This document shows, piece by piece, positions 33,403-42,300 of a stretch of 64,000 nt of DNA. Numbering within the stretch: position 1 is the stretch's first letter; each line of letters starts with the position of its first letter. Source of the stretch: CAYOPZ01 sp964406005 (GTDB lineage Bacteria; Bacteroidota; Bacteroidia; Bacteroidales; SM23-62); contig CAYOPZ010000001.1 of the NCBI GenBank assembly GCA_964406005.1, positions 1 through 64,000 on the forward strand, given 5' to 3'. A model generated the notes under the pieces. That model was not told where the DNA came from. It was given only the letters and a program-made list of their open reading frames with translations, and did not search any database. The translations under genes were made by a program, and so were the position numbers.

Positions 33403-34564
33403 AGCACTTAAGCCAGGTGCTGTAGTAATCGATGGCCATGTCCAGGGACTTGCCATTACACGTTCTCTTGGTACACAAGGTATTCCCGTAATGATCGTAG
33501 AAACCCGCCCGGGTATTGCCAAATATTCCCGGTATTGCAGGAAATCCTTCATCTCACCTCCATACGAATCATTTGAATTGATCGAATTTTTAATAAAGCT
33601 TGCAGAGGAACAAAACATAAAAAACTGGGTTTTGTTCCCCACCAATGATTATGCCGTACAGAACCTGTCAAGGAATATCGCTTCACTCTCTCAGTACTAT
33701 AGAATTTTTGTTCCCCCCATTAATCTTACTGAACAGTTACAGAACAAAGAAAGATTGATTAATTGCGCCACGGAGTGCAGTATTCCTGTACCTTTTACAT
33801 TTTATTTGCCTGAATACAAGGACTCTGAGTTAGAATTCCCATTTATAATCAAAGGAAAAACCGGTCTGGAATTCTATAAAACTTTTCGTAGAAAAGCACT
33901 TGTAGTTCATAACATGAAGGAATTTTCTGCTAAACGGGATTTGATCATTAAAAAATATGACCTCACAAAAGTTATGGCTCAGGAGATCATTCCTTCAGCT
34001 GGTGATAATCCTACCGTATCCTATGCTGCATTCTGCACGGACGGTAGGGTTAAAACCTACTGGATGGGTGCCAAGCTCAGGGAACACCCTGCACGATTCG
34101 GTACCGCAACGTTTGCCCAGAGCGTTCATATTCAGCTGCTGCATGAATACTCACAGAGAATTTTAAAAAAACTGAATTACTCCGGAATCTGCGAGATTGA
34201 ATATCTATGCCATCCTAGGGATGGAGAATACAAACTAATTGAAATCAATGCCCGCACATGGCTTTGGATAGGCCTGGCCACAAATTGCGGTATTGATTTT
34301 TCACTGATTTTATATAATTATGCAAATAATAGTTTAAATAATTTTAAAACGCAATATGAATTAGGAAAAAAATGGATGCATATTTATACTGATGTTTTCT
34401 TTTCTATGAGAGAGATCATTAAAGGGAATCTCGGAATGCAGGAATGGCTCAGATCAATCAAGGGGAAAAAATCCTATGCCGTTTTTTCAAAAAAAGATAT
34501 AAAACCATTTCTGCTAGAAACAATCAAATTGCCTATTTTGGCATTGAGAAGAAAAAGAATGTAA
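33377..34564 (+). CDS. ATP-grasp carboxylate-amine ligase-like protein
   Basis: A 395-residue protein resembling carbamoyl-phosphate-synthase-like ATP-grasp enzymes. Seen: N-terminal GAVVIDGHVQGLAITRSLG (pre-ATP-grasp fold), WVLFPTNDYAVQNLSR, ATP-binding FPFIIKGK, VMAQEIIPSAGDNPTVSYAAF, and the metal motif CEIEYL ... YKLIEINARTWLW (E-I-N is canonical). Related proteins occur in capsule and exosortase loci. It is the better-preserved of the two ATP-grasp proteins here. The C-terminal ~70 residues are basic and amphipathic and may contact the membrane. It overlaps the GT4 gene by 26 nt. Confidence 0.75.
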   Translation: MKKSSLDHKALKPGAVVIDGHVQGLAITRSLGTQGIPVMIVETRPGIAKYSRYCRKSFISPPYESFELIEFLIKLAEEQNIKNWVLFPTNDYAVQNLSRNIASLSQYYRIFVPPINLTEQLQNKERLINCATECSIPVPFTFYLPEYKDSELEFPFIIKGKTGLEFYKTFRRKALVVHNMKEFSAKRDLIIKKYDLTKVMAQEIIPSAGDNPTVSYAAFCTDGRVKTYWMGAKLREHPARFGTATFAQSVHIQLLHEYSQRILKKLNYSGICEIEYLCHPRDGEYKLIEINARTWLWIGLATNCGIDFSLILYNYANNSLNNFKTQYELGKKWMHIYTDVFFSMREIIKGNLGMQEWLRSIKGKKSYAVFSKKDIKPFLLETIKLPILALRRKRM

Positions 34565-34584
34565 CAACAAATAATTATCAGAAG

Positions 34585-35409
34585 ATGAACTATCTCGAGA
34601 TACTCACATATGTTTTCGAGGCTTTTGTACTATCAAGCAGCATTTTCATTCTTTTAACCATTAAAGGAGCATTTCATGTCAGACATCTGTACCGTGACAA
34701 TCTCTTACTTTTTTTCATCTCGGCAGGTGTAATTATTTTATACCGTATGCTGTTTCACGTAAACCCGGTTTATATAATTATATTTATCATACCAGGTTTT
34801 GTTTTTATCAGCTTTGTCATACTACTGATTTATCGATTTTACAGAAATCCCAGAAGGAGGATCAATGCCAGACCAAATGAATTCGTTGCACCCGCTGACG
34901 GGCAGGTAATATATATCAAAGAAATTGAAAAAGACCAGATTCCGGTTTCCATTAAGAAGCACCGTTTGTCAAAGCTGGAAGAACTGACAAAAACAAATCT
35001 CCTCGAGGAACCATGTTATCTGATTGGCATTATCATGACCCTGTTTGATGCTCATATTAACCGGGCACCAATGACAGGCACCGTGATTCTCAGCCAGCAT
35101 ACTAAAGGAACATTCCTTGGTTTGAAAAAACCTGAATCGACAATTACCAACGAAAGAAATACCATCGTTATTGAAAATCAGGCAGGCTTCAAGGTCGGGG
35201 TTGTTCAGATTGCATCCCGTTTTGTAAAAAGGTGCATTTCAACAGTACAGAAAGGCGAGATGGTCTCTCAAGGAGCACCTATTGGGAAAATCAGGTTGGG
35301 ATCGCAGGCAGACCTTATCATTCCCAGAAACAGCACCATAAAAGTCCGCAATGGCGAACAAGTATATGCAGGCATTACGGTTATTGCCGAATTTGAGAAT
35401 ACTCTATAA
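34585..35409 (+). CDS. Phosphatidylserine-decarboxylase-like membrane protein
   Basis: A 274-residue protein with about three N-terminal hydrophobic segments (about 8-28, 38-54, 60-80), then a PSD domain: EFVAPADGQVIYIKEI, IGIIMTLFDAHINRAPMTG, VGVVQIASRFVKRCIS, and RLGSQADLIIP. In PSD the proenzyme self-cleaves at Gly-Ser to form a pyruvoyl group; Gly-Ser is kept here (LGSQ). PSD makes phosphatidylethanolamine from phosphatidylserine. In a glycan locus, decarboxylation of an amino-acid-modified or serine-phosphate group is conceivable, giving ethanolamine-type decorations. The start ATG 34585 precedes a clean membrane helix; an earlier GTG/TTG start would lie within the ATP-grasp gene. Confidence 0.78.
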   Translation: MNYLEILTYVFEAFVLSSSIFILLTIKGAFHVRHLYRDNLLLFFISAGVIILYRMLFHVNPVYIIIFIIPGFVFISFVILLIYRFYRNPRRRINARPNEFVAPADGQVIYIKEIEKDQIPVSIKKHRLSKLEELTKTNLLEEPCYLIGIIMTLFDAHINRAPMTGTVILSQHTKGTFLGLKKPESTITNERNTIVIENQAGFKVGVVQIASRFVKRCISTVQKGEMVSQGAPIGKIRLGSQADLIIPRNSTIKVRNGEQVYAGITVIAEFENTL

Positions 35410-35412
35410 ACC

Positions 35413-36525
35413 ATGAATTTACTCTTCGATCTTGGTCATCCTGCCCATGTACATCTGTTCAGACATACAATTCACTCACTCTCCAGGAAAAATCACAAGG
35501 TCATTATCACCACAAAGGATCAATCCAGCATTACCAAACTTCTTAATGCCTACCGGTTTCCTTACATCTGTCTTGGCACCAAACATGATTCAATTGTGGG
35601 GAAAGGAATCAGCCATATCTGTTATGTGATAAAGACCCTGCACATTGCACTCAAACATAAAATCGATATTGCAATAGGATCTTCCATTACAATTACACAC
35701 GTTTCCAGGATAATCAGGATGCATTCCATTGTGCTTGATGATGACGACAAGGAAGCTGTGCCAATGTTCGTAAGATTTGCACATCCATTTGCCGACACTA
35801 TACTATCACCTGATACGCTTGCACATCAGAGAAATGGATACAAACACCTTGTATATCCAGGTTATCATGAACTGGCCTATCTTCATCCCAACCATTTTAA
35901 CCCAAACCATTCCATTCTTCATCAAGTTGGTCTTGATGAAAAGTCCACCTACTTCATATTAAGGTTTGTCGCATTGAAAAGTTATCATGATATTGGTCAA
36001 ACAGGATTAACACCGGATCAGAAACGAAAAATTATTAATATATTAAAACCCTATGGTAAAATATTTATTACCTCAGAACGCGAAATTGAAGAGGAATTCA
36101 AACCATATTTACTGCAAATTCCACAACAAGATATACATGATCTTCTGTATTTCGCAACTTTGTTTATTGGGGACAGTCAAACCATGACTACTGAAGCCGC
36201 TTTGCTGGGTGTGCCTGCCTTTAAATGCAATACTTTTGCTGGAATCCTCTCCGTGCCCAATGAATTGGAAAAGAAATATGGTCTCTGCTATTCTTATCAT
36301 CCAAAAGATTTCGACAATCTGATTTCCAAGCTCAGGGAATTGTTGGAAAAAAAGAATATAAAAAATGAGTGGCACAAAAAAAGAGATTCTATGCTCCGGG
36401 AAAAAATAGACGTATCGAAATTTCTTACATGGTTTATAGAATGCTATCCTGAATCACACCGTCTGATAAAGCAAAATTCATCTTATGCTTATCGTTTCCT
36501 GCAATATAATCCTTCCTCTCGATGA
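35413..36525 (+). CDS. DUF354 family GT-B-like protein
   Basis: A 370-residue protein of the DUF354 type, a GT-B fold related to UDP-GlcNAc 2-epimerases and glycosyltransferases. Seen: NLLFDLGHPAHVHLFRHTI at the N-terminus, IDIAIGSSITITHVSRI, IVLDDDDKEAV, VYPGYHELAYLHP, and the C-terminal GDSQTMTTEAALLGVPAFKC which lines the nucleotide site in the family. Probably a glycosyltransferase whose donor and acceptor are not known. It lies 3 nt after the PSD-like gene and overlaps the deacetylase-like gene by 4 nt. Confidence 0.8.
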   Translation: MNLLFDLGHPAHVHLFRHTIHSLSRKNHKVIITTKDQSSITKLLNAYRFPYICLGTKHDSIVGKGISHICYVIKTLHIALKHKIDIAIGSSITITHVSRIIRMHSIVLDDDDKEAVPMFVRFAHPFADTILSPDTLAHQRNGYKHLVYPGYHELAYLHPNHFNPNHSILHQVGLDEKSTYFILRFVALKSYHDIGQTGLTPDQKRKIINILKPYGKIFITSEREIEEEFKPYLLQIPQQDIHDLLYFATLFIGDSQTMTTEAALLGVPAFKCNTFAGILSVPNELEKKYGLCYSYHPKDFDNLISKLRELLEKKNIKNEWHKKRDSMLREKIDVSKFLTWFIECYPESHRLIKQNSSYAYRFLQYNPSSR

Positions 36526-37436
36526 TGGACTTTACCATAAAGATCTATCGTGAATTGCTGGAAGTTCTTAGTAGGCATAATTTTCATTTTCAGACTTTCG
36601 CTGACTTCGACCGAACAACCCAGAGCCGTACGGTAATCCTCCGGCACGATGTGGATAATCTTCCCCGGAATTCCCTCGAATTTGCAAGAATACAGAACGA
36701 TCTTGGCATTTGCGGTACCTATTATTTCAGGTCAGTCCCTCAAAGTTTTTCCATGAATATTATTGAGCAGATCTCGTGTATGGGTCATGAAATCGGTTAT
36801 CATTATGAGGATGTCAGTTTCACGGCAGATGAATGGAATAAATCCGGTAAGAAACGATATACCGAAAAAGAACTTACTGACGAGGCTATAAAGCGTTTTC
36901 AGCACAACCTGAACAGGCTTCGTAAAATTGCAAGTATCAGGACCATATGCATGCATGGAAGTCCCTTAAGCAGATGGGATAACCGGATATTATGGAAATA
37001 CCATGATTACAGGAATTTCGATATAATGGCCGAACCTTATTTTGATCTGGATTTTTCCAGGGTCCTTTACCTTACCGATACAGGAAGAAGATGGAATGGC
37101 GGACATGTCAGCATAAGGGACAACCTAAATAATACGAATAAAAAAAATCTCTTTAATGACTGGGTTGTTCAACCCCATCCAGATTGCGCACTAAACCTTT
37201 CAATGGAACATGCCAGCTTTCAGCAACAATACATCTACAAAAAAACGAAAAGCATAATGGCTTCAGCTGAGCGATCCGGATTACCGGATCATATCATGAT
37301 GACGTTCCACCCTCAGAGGTGGACAAATGATCCTCTGCCGTGGCTGAAGGAACTGATTTTTCAAAGGCTGAAAAATGTCATTAAATATTTCCTCGTGAAA
37401 AATCACGGTTTTACTGAACAAGTACCTTGCGCATAA
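36522..37436 (+). CDS. Polysaccharide-deacetylase-like protein
   Basis: A 304-residue protein with the NodB-homology motif VILRHDVDNLPRNSLEFA (His-Asp-x-Asp, near residue 42), the second region GHEIGYHYEDVSF that includes metal ligands, and IRTICMHGSPLSRWDN. These fit the carbohydrate esterase 4-like fold. No signal peptide is seen, so it may act on a cytosolic sugar or lipid-linked intermediate, removing an acetyl group to free an amine. That would suit the ligase-rich neighbourhood. It is the last plus-strand gene of the locus; its 3-prime end overlaps the convergent T9SS gene by 26 nt. Confidence 0.78.
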   Translation: MMDFTIKIYRELLEVLSRHNFHFQTFADFDRTTQSRTVILRHDVDNLPRNSLEFARIQNDLGICGTYYFRSVPQSFSMNIIEQISCMGHEIGYHYEDVSFTADEWNKSGKKRYTEKELTDEAIKRFQHNLNRLRKIASIRTICMHGSPLSRWDNRILWKYHDYRNFDIMAEPYFDLDFSRVLYLTDTGRRWNGGHVSIRDNLNNTNKKNLFNDWVVQPHPDCALNLSMEHASFQQQYIYKKTKSIMASAERSGLPDHIMMTFHPQRWTNDPLPWLKELIFQRLKNVIKYFLVKNHGFTEQVPCA

Positions 37437-38997
37437 TTTTATCATCAATGTTAATAATGTACCAGCCTGCCGGATAAGCTCCCATGGATATTGAGGTTTC
37501 AGGTCCATTTATTTTTTTAATCTCCAAAAGACGACCGTTGGCCGTAAAAATACGGAGAGTTAAAGTTTCATAAGTATTCCCATCAATCGTCAGATTGATT
37601 TTATCATGGGTAGGATTGGGATAGACCGTCACTTTCAAAGCAGAATCAAATCTCCCGGATATGGTAGTTTCATGTTCCATCCCGTTTAAATCACTGCTTT
37701 TTTTCTGATTCATTGCAGTTTCACAGAACAATCCATAACCTTTCCCTTTTTTTCGCTTTGAATAGTATGAAACACTCTTTTCAGTCTTTTGCCATTGATC
37801 ATTTTCTGTATCCCACTCCATTGAATAATACAAAATATTATTGCCTTTTTTATCGTAAACTGACACTTCCTTCGACACATTGATCCATGCATTGCGAGCT
37901 GAATCCCATTCCTGGTCATTGAAATATGTCCTGCTACCGTGCCGGTTGTAGGAATAAAATATCCTGTAATCACCTACCCAAGATTCATTGTCCTCATCCC
38001 ATACAGATTTACACTTATAAATAATATTCTTTCTTCTGTCATAATTGAATTCCTCAAGTGTGAAATTTACCCATCTTTCATTGTCTCTGTTTTGAACAAT
38101 CAGTGTCAAGAGATTTCCTCTTCTGTCATAGGATCGATAATTGCGTTGTAATAATTCCCACCTGGAGTTACCGCTGTTCCATTCCATAGTGATTGCCGAT
38201 ACCAGATACCCTTTGTTATTATAATAATTGGTTACCTTGTACCTGTCCCACCAGCCTTTCCCGGGAACCCAATATTGAATCATTTTCTGGGACAACCTTC
38301 CCGGATTTAAATAATTGTTGACATCCCTCCTGTTATTTAACCATCCTTTGCTTTCTCCCTGCCAAATTTGTTTTATTATAGTATCGGGGTCCCCATTCTG
38401 ATTATATGTATAAAAATACCGGAAATGGCTCTGCCACGATTCTCCAACAGTATCCCAGTTTTGCCGCAGGTATTGCTCCTGTAAGTCTTCATCATTAAGT
38501 GCATAAGTATTCCTTATACCATCCATGAATTTATTATCTTCATAATTCCATGTCTTATCAAATAATTCACTATAGCCTGTTCCACAATATTTAACATAAA
38601 AACAATCTTCCCATGATTGTTGCTGACTGTTCCATACCTGTTTCAGATACGTATCTCTGTATCCATTCTTCAGGTAGGCATAAAAATCCCTGTATTTGTT
38701 AAACCAGTTCCCGTTTTTGAAAAATTCGGAAGCTCCTGTAAGTGGCTGACCATACTTATCACGGGTAAGAACCCTATACCGTGATTCAAATTCCCAATCT
38801 GCTCCAGAACTTATGAAATGATCAGCAGAATCAAGCACCAAATCGGCTTGAATATGTTTCCTCATGTAATATCCATGGGAATATCCATCGTCATATTTGG
38901 TTGATGCTACTCCAAATCCTGAGGAATATGCTGTTCCTGCTGTTAGTAACGATACAAGCCCGAATAACAACATCCTGCTCAAATATGTAGGTACCAT
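37411..38997 (-). CDS. T9SS type A secreted protein with ~40-residue aromatic repeats
   Basis: A protein of 520-528 residues. It has an N-terminal signal peptide (MLLFGLVSLLTAGTAYSSG) and a C-terminal type A sorting domain starting at about residue 450 (VTVYPNPTHDKINLTIDGN ... GWYIINIDDKIMRKVLVQ), so it should be exported by Sec and then T9SS to the surface. The body is about nine degenerate ~40-residue units of the form W-x6-W ... YxYNxxG (EWDSARNAWINVSKEVSVYDKKG), reminiscent of YD/RHS-like beta-strand repeats. An exact -7 box lies 2 bp before the first ATG (38997), so the second Met at 38973 may be the true start. Function unknown; surface adhesion or structural role possible. Confidence 0.8.
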   Translation of the reverse strand: MVPTYLSRMLLFGLVSLLTAGTAYSSGFGVASTKYDDGYSHGYYMRKHIQADLVLDSADHFISSGADWEFESRYRVLTRDKYGQPLTGASEFFKNGNWFNKYRDFYAYLKNGYRDTYLKQVWNSQQQSWEDCFYVKYCGTGYSELFDKTWNYEDNKFMDGIRNTYALNDEDLQEQYLRQNWDTVGESWQSHFRYFYTYNQNGDPDTIIKQIWQGESKGWLNNRRDVNNYLNPGRLSQKMIQYWVPGKGWWDRYKVTNYYNNKGYLVSAITMEWNSGNSRWELLQRNYRSYDRRGNLLTLIVQNRDNERWVNFTLEEFNYDRRKNIIYKCKSVWDEDNESWVGDYRIFYSYNRHGSRTYFNDQEWDSARNAWINVSKEVSVYDKKGNNILYYSMEWDTENDQWQKTEKSVSYYSKRKKGKGYGLFCETAMNQKKSSDLNGMEHETTISGRFDSALKVTVYPNPTHDKINLTIDGNTYETLTLRIFTANGRLLEIKKINGPETSISMGAYPAGWYIINIDDKIMRKVLVQ

Positions 38998-38999
38998 AA

Positions 39000-39007
39000 C
39001 AAATTTA
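39000..39007 (-). promoter_or_regulatory. -7 promoter box (TAAATTTG) of T9SS type A gene
   Basis: On the minus strand TAAATTTG matches TAnnTTTG exactly and ends 2 nt before the ATG at 38997. Transcription from it would begin at or after that ATG, favouring translation from the ATG at 38973. No clear TTG element upstream. Confidence 0.4.
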
Positions 39008-39399
39008 GATTATTATATACCTTAATACTGGCGACAGTGAGATGGGAAAATCCCAGATGCCTTCACTGCCATGATTTTCTTGGGATAAACATTCGTAAAT
39101 ATACATATAAATATATAACTGAGGATAACCATATCCATTACTGGTAAATCAGAACATCAATTTTCCTTAAGAATACGAGTAAATCATGAATAGGTAACCA
39201 AGTTACCAAAATTTCCGTATTAACAGAATCAGTATAATAATCCATTTAAAAAAACATGATCCTTTTATTTTTTCCGATAAAAATATTTTATATGAATAAT
39301 CCCCTGTAATAATTAAAAAACTTAACTTTTAGTGATTTTCAGTGCAACCCTTTTTATTATATTATTGTCTTAATTGAGCAATTCCGGGGTATATAGCTG
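39008..39399. other. Divergent intergenic region with two inverted repeats
   Basis: This 392-bp AT-rich gap lies between the divergent T9SS genes. It holds an imperfect hairpin at 39035-39068 (CAGTGA ... TGGGA-AAA-TCCCA ... TCACTG), a perfect palindrome GGTAAC-CAA-GTTACC at 39193-39207, and a weak -7-like TATTATTG at 39360-39367 before the giant gene. No coding frame was recognised. The palindrome could be a regulator site for either gene. Confidence 0.4.
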
Positions 39400-42300
39400 A
39401 TGAAACAAAATCAGACCATGAAAACACATTGGATCAGGATACCATTTTTGCTGGTTATATCTTTACTGTTCACCAATGATATATTCAGTCAGGTTGTGGG
39501 AAATCCGGGTAGTAGTCAATCTGCCGTAGAGGTCTGTGTGCCAGCGGCATATGACATAACCTACCGATTTGAATTTATAAGTCCGGCGAATCCTACCGAT
39601 GATAACAGGGTGTTATTCCGCTTAATAGACATTGATGACGGGAGTCTTATATCTTACCGTAATTACCTGAATGTACCCGTTCAGACAGGTCCTGGTCCTC
39701 TTTTTAGAAAATATATTGAACAAACCCATCGCTTCGACCTGCCTGTCGATGGAGACTGTGAATATAAAGTGGAAATATTCTTTTATTATGAAGGTACATT
39801 TGTCTCCTCAGGCACACAGATCCAGTATGTAGGGAACTGGCATACTGATGATGAGGCCAATGGCACGATCCAAATTACTCCCGATATACAAGAGGTCTGT
39901 GAAGGAGATAGTCTGATTGACTTTACATTTCAGGATGCCAGTGATTTTGCATGTGTTGACACCAGTCTTCAAAATCCAAATTCCATAGAAAGAAATGTTC
40001 AATTTGTATATAATACCAATCCCACAATCGGCCAGGGAATTCCAAATCTTTCAATCGACGTTTATGGCACCACGGTAATACTCACAGATGCAAACGGAGA
40101 TCCCGTACCAAATTCCTGGACAGTGGATCCGACCGACGGCAGTATGGTTCCCGCATATTCAACTCCCAGTGGATTTTACGAAGGGCATATTATTTCAACA
40201 GGATTCGCACCACAGGGAGGATCACAGTTAACATATCCTATTTCCTTTCCAGGAGATGATACATTTGTTGGCGACTACTTTGAAGTTACAGTTCGCAACT
40301 GGAATTTCTGTAATATGTGGAATGGAAGCCAATCAAATCCTAATGATGCTGACGCAAAAACCTCTACTGCAAGAATCGTTATTATTGATTCACCAGATCC
40401 ACCAACTGCTCCGGATAAGACAATTTGTGAAGGAGGGGACAGGACACTCACAATTACAAGTGCCCCGGTTGGTGAATTTCAGTGGTATTCCAATCCGGAT
40501 AGAACAGGATTGCTCGCTACAGGAGCTAGTTACACCCAGCCTCAAACTGCACCTGGAACATATGAGTATTATGTTACTGACAAAGCCATAGCCGGAAATA
40601 ACTGTGAGAGTCAACCTACAAAAGTGACTCTTGTAATCAATCCTATCCCTAATCAACCTGATATTAATAATACCGGCCCATTGAATTTCTGTTTTGATGG
40701 CGGTTCCACATCTGTAACCCTCACTGCAGATCCCAACGATCCTCCTTCCATTACTTCATATCAGTGGTATCAAGATGGGAATCCTTTTAGTACGAGTAAC
40801 CCGATTGTATTGAATCAGGTATCACACAGCGGAGATTACACTGTAAGAACTTACGGCGTAGCCCCAACCTATTGTGCAAGTTCTTTATCGAATCCTATAA
40901 CCGTCAATGTCTATGCACTGGCTACTACAACAACTCCGGTTGATGACGAAACTTGTGATGACGATAACATGACTACCGGAAATGCTTCATTTTCTGTTAC
41001 GACCGGAGGGGCAGCTCACACGATAACTTGGCAAAGATATAATGGCATAGGATATAATGACATTCTGGGACCGACCAACCCTAATGATGGATGTACCTAT
41101 TCAGGCTATGCTACTGAAGATCTGTCCATTTCCAGCGCTGATATTGGAATGGATACGTATCGTTATAGAGTTAAATTGCTTACTACAGCGGGAGGATGTT
41201 ATACCTATTCAGGTTCTGCAGGTCTAACTGTTCATCCTGTAGCAGATGTTCCGACACCTTCAGACGAAACGGTATGTGAACTGGATCCGGCCCAGTTTGT
41301 TTCCAATGCCACAATTTCCTCGGGAAGTATTACTGCATATCAATGGCAGAGAAGAAACGGAGGCTGGACGAATATTAATGCGGGAACTGATGGAGGTGTT
41401 TACAGTGGTTACAATACGAATACGCTTGATATTTCCTCGGCAGCCGAATCTATGGATAGCTACAGATACCGCCTGGTAACTACATCTGATCAGGGATGTC
41501 AGAAACGTTCGAATACTGGTCGTCTTTATGTAGATCCCCTGGCCGACATTACCACACAGCCATCCGACGCGGAGATATGTTCCGGTGAAAATACCTCCTT
41601 TACCGTTACTGACGATGGGAATCCTACTGTAACGAATTACCAGTGGCAGAGGAGCACGGGCGGGCCCTTTACCGATATCGGTGCAGGAACCGATGGCGGC
41701 ATCTATTCAAACTGGGACCAGGCGACCCTTACGGTAACGGGTGCGACCACAGCCCGGGATGGATACCAGTATCAGTGTGTGCTAACCACCGGTGGACCCT
41801 GTACAATTACCTCCAATGCTGCCACACTGACCGTTAATCCCCTTCCGGCAGATCTTTCCGGAAACGTGACGGTCGTCGAACCGCGCATATGCTACAGTGA
41901 CAATACCGATATTACCATTTCGGGAACAGAGGCCAACGTCGATTACTACCTGAGGACGGGTGGCGCAGATGTGGTCGGTCCGGAGAGCGGGCCGGGTCTG
42001 GTCACACTGAACACGGGAGCCCTGACTTCCAACACGACCTATGAGATCCATGCCTTATATACTGACGGTACCGGCTGCGACCTGATATTCGGATCATTCC
42101 TTGTTACGGTAAACAATGAGCTTGCGGTGACCGCCAGTGTTGCCGATGCGGATGCGACGATTTGTATCGGGGATGCAACCACTTTCAGTGTAGGATTTAC
42201 CGAGACCGGTTTCGGCAGCGGGTATACCTACGACTGGTCGGGGGATAACGGGGACAACTTTTCAGGGAACAATGTCCTGTTTACCCCTGGTGCACCGGGA

